Positions 45,422 through 58,366 of a DNA stretch of 64,000 nt are shown here, in pieces (the stretch's first letter is position 1; every line of letters starts with the position of its first letter). The position numbers and the translations under genes are program-made. A model generated the notes under the pieces. That model was given only the letters and a program-made list of their open reading frames with translations. It was not told where the DNA came from and made no database searches. Source of the DNA: Mytilus galloprovincialis. Taxonomy: Eukaryota > Mollusca > Bivalvia > Mytilida > Mytilidae. The DNA is taken from positions 32,746,218 to 32,810,217 of the forward strand of contig NC_134846.1 in assembly GCF_965363235.1 (NCBI RefSeq), written 5' to 3'.

Positions 45422-48400
45422 TTAGGGTGTTACTACATGCCTGAATCTTTATTTATACTAAAATATGTGAATGTAAGCCCAAAACATATTTAATCGACCC
45501 CTACCCTCAATTTGTTTAGCCCGACGCCAATATTGACCATACCAACCCCTGATCTGTTCACCCTAGGGACCAAACTGAGCATATCATTGGTCTATAAAAG
45601 TTGTCATTTTCATTGTAAAGGCCTTGGCTAACTAATTGATGTGTTTTTGAACATAAATAGGTGCATCAACAAGCGGAAAACACGTTAAACCACCATAAAA
45701 GCCTAGAAAACCAACATAAAGGCAACAACCCATAAGAGTGAAAATCTTCCTCCAGCACCGCCAAGGCATGCCATTGGGGTATATTATAGCTCAAATTAAA
45801 TCAAAGGGTATCTACTACATGCCTGAATCTTCATTTATTCTAAAATATGTTGAGGTAAGCCAAAAAAATATTTAATCGACCCCTACCCCCAATTTGGGTA
45901 GCCAGACGCCAATATTGACCATACCAACCCCGGATCTTTTCACCCTAGGGACCAAACTGACCATATCATTGGTCTATACAAGGTGTCATTTTCGCCGTAA
46001 AGGCCTTGGCTAACTTTAAGATGTGTTTTCCAACATAAATAGGTGCCTCATTACGCGGAAAACACGATAAACCATCATCAAAGCCTAGAAAACCAACATA
46101 AAGGCAACTACCCATAAGAGTGCAAATCTTCCCCCAGCACCGCCCAAGTATGCCATTAGGGTATACTATAGCTCAAACTAATGCTTAGGGTGTTGACTAC
46201 ATGCCTGAATCTTTATTTATACTAAAATATGTGAATGTAAGCCCAAAAAATATTTAATCGACCCCTACCCTCAATTTGTTTAGCCCGACGCCAATATTGA
46301 CCATACCAACCCCGGATCTTTTCACCCTAGGGACCAAACTGAGCATATCATTGGTCTATACAAGGTGTCATTTTCATCGTAAAGGCCTTGGCTAACTAAT
46401 AGATGTGTTTTTCAACATAAATAGGTGCATCATCAAGCGGAAAACACGTTAAACCACCATAAAAGCCTAGAAAACCAACATAAAGGCAACAACCCATAAG
46501 AGTGAAAATCTTCCTCCAGCACCGCCAAGGCATGCCATTGGGGTATACTATAGCTCAAACTAATGCTTAGGGTGTTGACTACATACCTGAATCTTTATTT
46601 ATACTAAAATATGTGAATGTAAGCCCAAAAAATATTTAATCGACCCCTACCCTCAATTTGTTTAGCCCGACGCAAATATTGACCATACCAACCCCGGATC
46701 TTTTCACCCTAGGGACCAAACTGAGCATATCATTGGTCTATACAAGGTGTCATTTTCATCTTAAAGGCCTTGGCTAACTAATAGATGTGTTTTTCAACAT
46801 AAATAGGTGCATCATCAAGCGGAAAACACGTTAAACCACCATAAAAGCCTAGAAAACCAACATAAAGGCAACAACCCATAAGAGTGAAAATCTTCCTCCA
46901 GCACCGCCAAGGCATGCCATTGGGGTATATTATAGCTCAAACTAATGCATATGGTGTTTACTACATGCTTGAATCTTTATATATACTAAAATATGTGAAC
47001 GTAAGCCAAAAAAATGTTTAATCCACCCCTACCCCCACTTTGTATAGCCAGAAGCCAATATTGACCATACCAACCCCGGATCTTTTCACCCTAGGGTTTA
47101 AAATGAGCATATCATTGGTCTATACAAGGTGTCATTTTCATCGTAAAGGCCTTGGCTAACTTTAAGATGTATTTTCTAACATTAATAGGTGCTTCATTAA
47201 GCGGAAAACACGATGAACCATCTTCAAAGCCTAGAAAACCAACATAAAGGCAACTACCCACAAGAGTGAAAATCTTCCCCAAGCACCGCCCAGGCATGCC
47301 ATTGGGGTATATTATAGCTCAAACTAAGGCTTAGGGTGTTACTACATGCCTGAATCTTTATTTATACTAAAATATGTGAATGTAAGCCCAAAACATATTT
47401 AATCGACCCCTACCCTCAATTTGTTTAGCCCGACGCCAATATTGACCATACCAACCCCTGATCTGTTCACCCTAGGGACCAAACTGAGCATATCATTGGT
47501 CTATAAAAGTTGTCATTTTCATTGTAAAGGCCTTGGCTAACTAATTGATGTGTTTTTGAACATAAATAGGTGCATCAACAAGCGGAAAACACGTTAAACC
47601 ACCATAAAAGCCTAGAAAACCAACATAAAGGCAACAACCCATAAGAGTGAAAATCTTCCTCCAGCACCGCCAAGGCATGCCATTGGGGTATATTATAGCT
47701 CAAATTAAATCAAAGGGTGTCTACTACATGCCTGAATCTTCATTTATTCTAAAATATGTTGAGGTAAGCCAAAAAAATATTTAATCGACCCCTACCCCCA
47801 ATTTGGGTAGCCAGACGCCAATATTGACCATACCAACCCCGGATCTTTTCACACTAGGGACCAAACTGACCATATCATTGGTCTATACAAGGTGTCATTT
47901 TCGCCGTAAAGGCCTTGGCTAACTTTAAGATGTGTTTTCCAACATAAATAGGTGCCTCATTACGCGGAAAACACGATAAACCATCATCAAAGCCTAGAAA
48001 ACCAACATAAAGGCAACTACCCATAAGAGTGCAAATCTTCCCCCAGCACCGCCCAAGTATGCCATTAGGGTATACTATAGCTCAAACTAATGCTTAGGGT
48101 GTTGACTACATGCCTGAATCTTTATTTATACTAAAATATGTGAATGTAAGCCCAAAAAATATTTAATCGACCCCTACCCTCAATTTGTTTAGCCCGACGC
48201 CAATATTGACCATACCAACCCCGGATCTTTTCACCCTAGGGACCAAACTGAGCATATCATTGGTCTATACAAGGTGTCATTTTCATCGTAAAGGCCTTGG
48301 CTAACTAATAGATGTGTTTTTCAACATAAATAGGTGCATCATCAAGCGGAAAACACGTTAAACCACCATAAAAGCCTAGAAAACCAACATAAAGGCAACA

Positions 48401-49239
48401 ACCCATAAGAGTGAAAATCTTCCTCCAGCACCGCCAAGGCATGCCATTGGGGTATACTATAGCTCAAACTAATGCTTAGGGTGTTGACTACATACCTGAA
48501 TCTTTATTTATACTAAAATATGTGAATGTAAGCCCAAAAAATATTTAATCGACCCCTACCCTCAATTTGTTTAGCCCGACGCCAATATTGACCATACCAA
48601 CCCCGGATCTTTTCACCCTAGGGACCAAACTGAGCATATCATTGGTCTATACAAGGTGTCATTTTCATCGTAAAGGCCTTGGCTAACTAATAGATGTGTT
48701 TTTCAACATAAATAGGTGCATCATCAAGCGGAAAACACGTTAAACCACCATAAAAGCCTAGAAAACCAACATAAAGGCAACAACCCATAAGAGTGAAAAT
48801 CTTCCTCCAGCACCGCCAAGGCATGCCATTGGGGTATATTATAGCTCAAACTAATGCATATGGTGTTTACTACATGCTTGAATCTTTATATATACTAAAA
48901 TATGTGAACGTAAGCCAAAAAAATGTTTAATCCACCCCTACCCCCACTTTGTATAGCCAGAAGCCAATATTGACCATACCAACCCCGGATCTTTTCACCC
49001 TAGGGTTTAAAATGAGCATATCATTGGTCTATACAAGGTGTCATTTTCATCGTAAAGGCCTTGGCTAACTTTAAGATGTATTTTCTAACATTAATAGGTG
49101 CTTCATTAAGCGGAAAACACGATGAACCATCTTCAAAGCCTAGAAAACCAACATAAAGGCAACTACCCACAAGAGTGAAAATCTTCCCCAAGCACCGCCC
49201 AGGCATGCCATTGGGGTATATTATAGCTCAAACTAAGGC
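45422..49239 (-). repeat. Higher-order duplication: five satellite units (1,909 bp) repeated twice
   Basis: 45422-47330 and 47331-49239 correspond base for base over long stretches, including rare variants ('cccaaaacatattt', 'caacccctgatctgttcacc', 'cattacgcggaaaac'). Few differences were noticed (for example caccctaggg versus cacactaggg). This is a recent block duplication. Confidence 0.9.
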
Positions 49240-52200
49240 TTAGGGTATCTACTACATGCCTGAATCTTTATATATACTAAAATATGTGAACGTAAGCCAA
49301 AAAAATGTTTAATCCACCCCTACTCCCACTTTGTATAGCCAGAAGCCAATATTGACCATACCAATCCCGGATCTTTTCACCCTAGACTTCAAACTGAGCA
49401 TATTATTGGTCTATACAAGGTGTCATTTTCATCGTAAAGGCCTTGGCTAACTTTAAGATGTATTTTCTAACATTAATAGGTGCTTCATTAAGCGGAAAAC
49501 ACGATGAACCATCTTCAAAGCCTAGAAAACCAACATAAAGGCAACTACCCATAAGAGTGAAAATCTTTCCCCAGCATCGCCCAGGCATGCCATTGGGGTA
49601 TATTATAGCTCAAACTAAGGCTTAGGGTATCTACTACATGCCTGAATCTTTATTTATACTAAAATATGTGGAGGTAAGCCAAAAAAATATTTAATCGACC
49701 CCTACCCCCAATTTGGATAGCCAGACGCCAATATTGACCATACCTACCCCGGATCTTTTCACCCTAGGGACCAAACTGAGCATATCATTGGTCTATACAA
49801 GGTGTTATTTTCATCGTAAAGGCCTTGGCTAACTAAAAGATGTGTTTTTCAACATAAATAGGTGCATCATCAAGCGGAAAGCACGTTAAACCACCATAAA
49901 AGCCTAGAAAACCAAAATAAAGGCAACTACCCATAAGAGTGTAAATCTTCTACAGCACCGCCCATGCATGCCATTGGGGTATACTATAGCTCAAACTAAT
50001 GCATATGGTGTTTACTACATGCCTGAATCTTTATATATACTAAAATATGTGAACGTAAGTCAAAACATTATTTAATCCACCCCTGCCCCCACTTTGTATA
50101 GCCAGAAGCCAATATTGACCATACCTACCCCGGATTTTTTCACCCTAGGGTTCAAACTGAGCATATTATTGGTCTATACAAGGTGTCATTTTCATCGTAA
50201 AGGCCTTGGCTAACTTTAAGATGTATTTTCTAACATTAATAGGTGCTTCATTAAGCGGAAAACACGATGAACCACCATCAAAGCCTAGAAAACCAACATA
50301 AAGGCAACTACCCATAGGAGTGAAAATCTTCCTCCAGCACCGCCAAGGCATGCTATTGGGGTATATTATAGCTCAAACTAAGGCTTAGTGTGTCTACTAC
50401 ATGCCTGAATCTTTATTTATACTCAAATAGGTGGAGGTAAGCCAAAAAAATATTAAATCGACCCCTCCCCCCAATTTGTTTAGCCCGACGCCAATATTGA
50501 CCATACCAACCCAGGATCTTTTCACCCTAGGGACCAAACTGAGCATATCATTGGTCTATACAAGGTGTCATTTTCACCGTAAAGGCCTTGGCTTACTAAA
50601 AGATGTGTTTTTCAACATAAATAGGTGCATCATCAAGCGGAAAACACGATAATCCATCATAAAAGCCTAGAAAACCAACATAAAGGCAACTACCCATAAG
50701 AGTATAAATCTTCCCCAAGCAACGCCCAGGCATGCCATTTTGGTTTTTTATAGCACAAACTAATGCTTAGGGTGTCTACTTCATGTTTGAATCTCTATTT
50801 ATACTAAAATTTGTGGAGGTAAGCCAAAAATATATTTAATCGACCCCTACCCCCAATTTGGATAGCCAGATAGGAATATTGACCATACCAACCCCGCATC
50901 TTTTCACCCTAGGGACCAAACTGAGCATATCATTGGTCTATACAAGGTGTCATTTTCACCGTAAAGGCCTTGGCTAACTTTAAGATGTGTTTTCCAACCT
51001 AAATATGTGCCTCATTAAGCAGATAACATGATAAACCATCATAAAAGCCTAGAAACCAAAAAAAAGGCAACTATCCATAAGAGTGTAAATCTTCCCCTAG
51101 CACCGCCCAGCCATGCCATTGGGGTATATTATAGCTCAAACTAATGCTTAGGGTGTCTCCTACATGCCTGAATCTTTATTTATACTAAAATATGTAAATG
51201 TAAGCCAACAAAATATTTAATCGACCCCTACCCCCAATTTGTTTAGCCCGACGCCAATATTGACCATACCAACCCCGGATCTTTTCACCCTAGGGTTCAA
51301 ACTGAGCATATCATTGGTCTATACAAGGTGTCATTTTCATCGTAAAGACTTTGGCTAACTTTTAGATGTGTTTTCTAACATTAATAGGTGCTTCATACAG
51401 CGGAAAACACGATGCACCATCATCAAAGCCTATAAAACCAACATAAAGGCAACTACCCATAAGAGTGAACATATTCCCCCAGCACCGGCCAGGCATGCCA
51501 TTGGGGTATATTATAGCTCAAACTAAAGCTAAGGGTGTCTACTACATGCCTGAATCTTTATTTATACTAAAATATGTGGAGGTAAGCCAAACAAATATTT
51601 AATCGACCCCTACCCCCAATTTGTATAGCCAGAAGCCAATATTGACCATACCAACCCCGGATTTTTTCACCCTAGGGACCAAACTGAGCATATAATTTGT
51701 CTGTACAAGGTGTCATTTTCATCGTAAAGGCCTTGGCTTACTTAAAGATGTGTTTTCCAGCATAAATAGGTGCATCATCAAGCGGAAAACACGTTAAACC
51801 ACCATAAAAGCCTAGAAAACCAAAATAAAGGCAACTACCCATAAGAGTGTAAATCTTCCCCCAGTACCGCCCAGGCATACCATTGGGGTATATTACAGCT
51901 CAAACTAAAGTTAAGGGTGTCTACTACATGCCTGAATCTTTATTTATACTGAAATATGTGGAGGTAAGCCAAAAAAATATTTAATCGACCCCTACCCCCA
52001 ATTTTGATAGCCAGCCGCCAATATTGACCATACCGACCCCGGATCTTTTCACCCTAGGGACCAAACTGAGCATATCATTGGTCTATACAAGTTGTAAATT
52101 TCATTGCAAAGGTCTAGGCTAACTTTAAGATGTGTTTTCCAACATAAAAAGGTGCTTCTTTAAAAGGAAAACACGATAAACCATCATCAAAGCCTAGAAA

Positions 52201-55120
52201 ACCAACATACAGGCAACTACCCATTAAAGTGAAAATCTGCCCCCAGCATCGCCCAGGCATGCCATTGGGGTATATAATAGCTCAAACTAATGCTTAGGGT
52301 GTTTACTACATGCCTGAATCTTTATTTATACTAAAATATGTGAATGTAAGCCCAAAAAATATTTAATCGACCCCTACCCTCAATTTGTTTAGCCCGACGC
52401 CAAAATTGACCATACCGACCCCGGATCTTTTCACCCTAGGGACCAAACTGAGCATATCATTGGTCTATACAAGGTGTCATTTTCATCGTAAAGGCCTTGG
52501 CTAACTAATAGATGTGTTTTTCAACATAAATAGGTGCATCATCAAGCGAAAAACACGTTAAACCACCATAAAAGCCTAGAAAACCAACATAAAGGCAACA
52601 ACCCATAAAAGTGAAAATCTTCCTCCAGCACCGCCAAGGCATGCCATTGGGGTATATTATAGCTCGAATTAAAGCACAGGGTGTCTACTACATGCCTGAA
52701 TCTTCATTTATTCTAAAATATGAGGAGGTAAGCCAAAAAAATATTTAATCGACCCCTACCCCCAATTTGGATAGCCAGACGGCAATATAGACCATACCAA
52801 CCCCGGATCTTTTCACCCTAGGGGCCAATCTGAGCATATCATTGGTCTATACAAGGTGTCATTTTCACCGTAAAGGCCTTGGCTAACTTAAAGATGTGTT
52901 TTCCAACCTAAATAAGTGCCTCATTAATCAGAAAACACGATAAACCATCATCAAAGCCTAGAAAACCAACATAAAGGCAACTACCCATAAGAGTTTAAAT
53001 CTTCCCCCAGCACCGCCCTGGCATGCCATTGGGGTATATTATAGCTCAAACTAAAGCTAAGGGTGTCTACTACATGCCTGAATCTTTATTTATACTAAAA
53101 TATGTGGAGGTAAGCCAAAGAAATATTTAATCGACCCCTACCCCCACTTTGTATAGCCAGAAGCCAATATTGACCATACCAACCTCGGATCTTTTCACCC
53201 TAGGGTTCAAACTGAGCATATCATTGGTCTTTACAAGGTGTCATTGTCATCGTAAAGGCCTTGGCTAACTTTAAGATGTATTTTCTAACATGAATAGGTG
53301 CTTCATTAAGCGGAAAACACGATGAACCACCATCAAAGCCTAGAAAACCAACATAAAGGCAACTACCCATCAGAGTGTAAATCTTCTCCAGCACCGCCCA
53401 GGCATGCCATTGGGGTATACTATAGCTCAAACTAATGCATATGGTGTTTACTACATGCCTGAATCTTTATATATACTAAAATATGTGAACGTAAGCCAAA
53501 AAAATGTTTAATCCACCCCTACCCCCACTTTGTATAGCCAGAAGCCAAAATTGACCATACCAACCCCGGATCTTTTCACCCTAGGGTTTAAAATGAGCAT
53601 ATCATTGGTCTATACAAGGTGTCATTTTCACCGTAAAGGCCTTGGCTAACTTTAAGATGTATTTTCTAACATTAATAGGTGCTTCATTAAGCGGAAAACA
53701 CGATGAACCATCTTCAAAGCCTAGAAAACCAACATAAAGGCAACTACCCACAAGAGTGAAAATCTTCCCCAAGCACCGGCCAGGCATGCCATTGGGGTAT
53801 ATTATAGCTCAAACTAAAGCTAAGGGTGCCTAATACATGCCTGAATCTTTATTTATACTAAAATATGTGGAGGTAAGCCAAAAAACTATTTAATCGACCC
53901 CTACCCCTAATTTGGATGGCCCGACGCCAATATTGACCATACCAACCCCGGATCTTTTCACCCTAGGGACCAAACTGAGCATATGATTGGTCTATACAAG
54001 GTGTCATTTTCATCGTAAAGGCCTTGGCTGACTTAAAGATGTGTTTTCCAACATAAGTAGGTGCATCATCAAGCGGAAAACACGTTAAAACACCATAAAA
54101 GCCTAGAAAACCAACATAAAGGCAACTACCCATCAGAGTGAAAATATTCCGCCAGCACCGCCCAGGCATGCCATTGGGGTATATTATAGCTCAAACTAAA
54201 GCTAAGTGTGTCTACTACATGCCTGAATCTTTATTTATACTAAAAAATGTGGAGGTAAGCCAACAAAATATTTAATCGACCCCTACCCCCAATTTGGATA
54301 GCCAGACGCCAATATTGACCATACCAACCCCGGATCTTTTCACCCTAGGGACCAAACTGAGCATATCATTGGTCTTTACAAGTTATCAATTTCATTGTAA
54401 AGGTCTAGGCTAACTTTAAGATGTGTTTTCCAACATAAATAGGTGCCTCTTTAAAAGGAAAACACGATAAACCATCATCAAAGCCTAGAAAACCAACATA
54501 AAGGCAACTACCCATTAAAGTGAAAATCTTCCCCCAGCACCACCCAGACATGTCATTGAGGTATATAATAGCTCAAACTAATGCTTAGGGTGTTTACTAC
54601 ATGCTTGAATCTTTATATATACCAAAATATGTGAACGTAAGCCAAACAAATATTTAATCGACCCCTACCCCCAATTTGTATAGCCAGAAGCCAATATTGA
54701 CCATACCAACCCCGGATCTTTTCACCCTAGGGACCAAACTGAGCATATAATTTGTCTATACAAGGTGTCATTTTCATCGTAAAGGCCTTGGCTAACTAAA
54801 AGAAGTGTTTTTCAATATAAATAGGTGCTTCATTCAGCGGAAAACACAATAAACCATCATAAAAGCCTAGAAAACCAACATACAGGCAAATATCCATAAG
54901 AGTGAAAATCTTTCCCCAGCACTGCCCAGGCATGCCATTGGGGTATATTATAGCTCAAACTAAAGCTAAGGGTGTCTACTACATGCCTGAAACTTTATTT
55001 ATACTAAAATATGTGGAGGTAAGCCAAAAAAATATTTAATCGACCCCTACCCCCAATTTGTATAGCCAGAAGCCAATATTGACCATACCAACCCCGGATC
55101 TTTTCACCCTAGGGACCAAA

Positions 55121-58000
55121 CTGAGCATACAATTTGTCTATACAAGGTGTCATTTTCATCGTAAATGCCTTGACTAACTAAAAGATGTGTTTTTCAATAT
55201 AAATAGGTCCTTCATTCAGCGGAAAACACGATAAACCATCATAAAAGCCTAGAAAACCAACATAAAGGCAAATATCAATAAGAGTGAAAATCTTCCCCAA
55301 GCACCGCCCAGGCATGCCATTGTGGTATATCATAGCTCAAACTGATGCTTAGGGTGTTTACTACATGCTTGGATCTTTATATATACTTAAATATGTGAAC
55401 GTAAGCCAAACAAATATTTAATCCACCTCTACCCCCAATTTGTATAGCTAGAAGCCAATATTGACCATACCAACCCCGGATCTTTTCACCCTAGGGACCA
55501 AACTGAGCATATAATTTGTCTATACAAGGTGTCATTTTCATCGTAAAGGCCTTGGCTAACTTAAAGATGTGTTTTCCAGCATAAATAGGTGCATCATCAA
55601 GCGGAAAACACGTTAAACCACCATAAAAGCCTAGAAAACCAACATAAAGGCAACTACCCATAAGAGTGAAAATCTTCCCCTAGCACCGCCCAGGCATGCC
55701 ATTGGGGTATATTATAGCTCAAACTAAAGTTAAGGGTGTCTACTACATGCCTGAATCTTTATTTATACTGAAATATGTGGAGGTAAGCCAAAAAAATATT
55801 TAATCGACCCCTACCCCCGATTTTGATAGCCAGCCGCCAATATTGACCATTCCGACCCCGGATCTTTTCACCCTAGGGACCAAACTGAGCATATCATTGG
55901 TCTATACAAGTTGTCAATTTCATTGTAAAGGTCTAGGCTAACTTTAAGATGTGTTTTCCAACATAAATAGGTGCTTCTTTAAAAGGAAAACACGATAAAC
56001 CATCATCAAAGCCTAGAAAACCAACATACAGGCAACTACCCATTAAAGTGAAAATCTGCCCCCAGCATCGCCCAGGCATGCCATTGGGGTATATAATAGC
56101 TCAAACTAATGCTTAGGGTGTTTACTACATGCTTGAATCTTTATATATACTAAAATATGTGAACGTAAGCCAAATAAATATTTAATCGACCCCTACCCCC
56201 AATTTGTATAGCCAGAAGCCAATATTGACCATACCAACCCCGGATCTTTTCACCCTAGGGACCAAACTGAGCATACAATTTGTCTATACAAGGTGTCATT
56301 TTCATCGTAAATGCCTTGGCTAACTAAAAGATGTGTTTTTCAATATAAATAGGTCCTTCATTCAGCGGAAAACACGATAAACCATCATAAAAGCCTAGAA
56401 AACCAACATAAAGGCAAATATCAATAAGAGTGAAAATCTTCCCCAAGCACCGCCCAGGCATGCCATTGTGGTATATCATAGCTCAAACTGATGCTTAGGG
56501 TGTTTACTACATGCTTGGATCTTTATATATACTTAAATATGTGAACGTAAGCCAAACAAATATTTAATCCACCTCTACTCCCAATTTGTATAGCTAGAAG
56601 CCAATATTGACCATACCAACCCCGGATCTTTTCACCCTAGGGACCAAACTGAGCATATAATTTGTCTGTACAAGGTGTCATTTTCATCGTAAAGGCCTAG
56701 GCTAACTTAAAGATGTGTTTTCCAGCATAAATAGGTGCATCATCAAGCGGAAAACACGTTAAACCACCATAAAAGCCTAGAAAACCAACATAAAGGCAAC
56801 TACCCATAAGAGTGAAAATCTTCCCCCAGCACGGCCCAGGCATACCATTGGGGTATATTACAGCTCAAACTAAAGTTAAGGGTGTTTACTACATGCCTGA
56901 ATCTTTATTTATACTGAAATATGTGGAGGTAAGCCAAAAAAATATTTAATCGACCCCTACCCCCAATTTTGATAGCCAGCCGCCAATATTGACCATACCG
57001 ACCCCGGATCTTTTCACCCTAGGGACCAAACTGAGCATATCATTGGTCTATACAAGTTGTCAATTTCATTGTAAAGGTCTAGGCTAACTTTAAGATGTGT
57101 TTTCCAACATAAATAGGTGCTTCTTTAAAAGGAAAACACGATAAATCATCATCAAAGCCTAGAAAACCAACATACAGGCAACTACCCATTAAAGTGAAAA
57201 TCTGCCCCCAGCATCGCCCAGGCATGCCATTGGGGTATAAAATAGCTCAAACTAATGCTTAGGGTGTTTACTACATGCTTGAATCTTTATATATACTAAA
57301 ATATGTGAACGTAAGCCAAAAAAATATTTAATCGACCCCTACCCCCAATTTGTATAGCCAGAAGCCAATATTGACCATACCAACCCCGGATCTTTTCACC
57401 CTAGGGACCAAACTGAGCATATAATTTGTCTATACAAGGTGTCATTTTCATCGTAAAGGCCTTGGCTAACTTAAAGATGTGTTTTCCAGCATAAATAGGT
57501 GCATCATCAAGCGGAAAACACGTTAAACCACCATAAAAGCCTAGAAAACCAACACAAAGGCAACTACCCATAAGAGTGAAAATCTTCCCCTAGCACCGCC
57601 CAGGTATGCCATTGGGGTATATTGTAGCTCAAACTAAAGTTAAGGGTGTCTACTACATGCCTGAATCTTTATTTATACTGAAATATGTGGAGGTAAGCCA
57701 AAAAAATATTTAATCGACCCCTACCCCCAATTTTGATAGCCAGCCGCCAATATTGACCATTCCGACCCCGGATCTTTTCACCCTAGGGACCAAACTGAGC
57801 ATATCATTGGTCTATACAAGTTGTCAATTTCATTGTAAAGGTCTAGGCTAACTTTAAGATGTGTTTTCCAACATAAATAGGTGCTTCTTTAAAAGGAAAA
57901 CACGATAAACCATCATCAAAGCCTAGAAAACCAACATACAGGCAACTACCCATTAAAGTGAAAATCTGCCCCCAGCATCGCCCAGGCATGCCATTGGGGT
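55121..58000 (-). repeat. Higher-order repeat of two to three satellite units
   Basis: The variant 'ctgagcatacaatttgtcta' + 'tcgtaaatgcctt' occurs at 55121 and 56267 (1,146 bp, three units). The variant 'gtgcttctttaaaaggaaaa' recurs near 55970, 57117 and 57881. Confidence 0.8.
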
Positions 58001-58366
58001 ATATAATAGCTCAAACTAATGCTTAGGGTGTTTACTACATGCTTGAATCTTTATATATACTAAAATATGTGAACGTAAGCCAAATAAATATTTAATCGAC
58101 CCCTACCCCCAATTTGTATAGCCAGAAGCCAATATTGACCATACCAACTCCGGATCTTTTCACCCTAGGGACCAAACAGAGCATATCATTTGTATATACA
58201 AGGTGTCATTTTCATCGTAAAGGCCTAGGCTAACTTTAACATGTGTTTTTCAATATAAATAGGTGCTTCATTAAGCGGAAAACACGATAAACCATCATAA
58301 AAGCATAGAAACCCAACATAAAGGCAACTACCCATAAGAGTGAAAATCTTCCCCCAGCACCGCCCA

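Larger units (their letters stand above)
43638..58366 (-). repeat. T2 satellite, - orientation, ~38 units
   Basis: Inverse copies of the ~382-bp unit with the same constant phrases ('atcttttcaccctagggacc', 'gcatgccattggggtat', 'ctgaatctttatttatacta'). Unit sub-types recur in register, showing multi-unit duplications (see 45422-49239 and 55121-58000). About ten units keep the 61-codon frame on the - strand, for example 44821-45006, 47112-47297 and 49403-49588. The array ends abruptly in 'cagcaccgcccat' at 58366. Confidence 0.95.

Noticed and set aside
44057-54169. Series of 61-69 codon frames on the - strand as a multigene family
   Set aside because: They recur at satellite spacing, and most units have stops or frameshifts in the same frame. 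I kept the idea only as a transcription question in the findings.
30966-58366. Satellite as a CRISPR-like or rRNA/snRNA gene array
   Set aside because: The units are 382 bp without short conserved repeats and variable spacers, and I could not match the monomer to 5S, U1, U2 or U6 RNA features.
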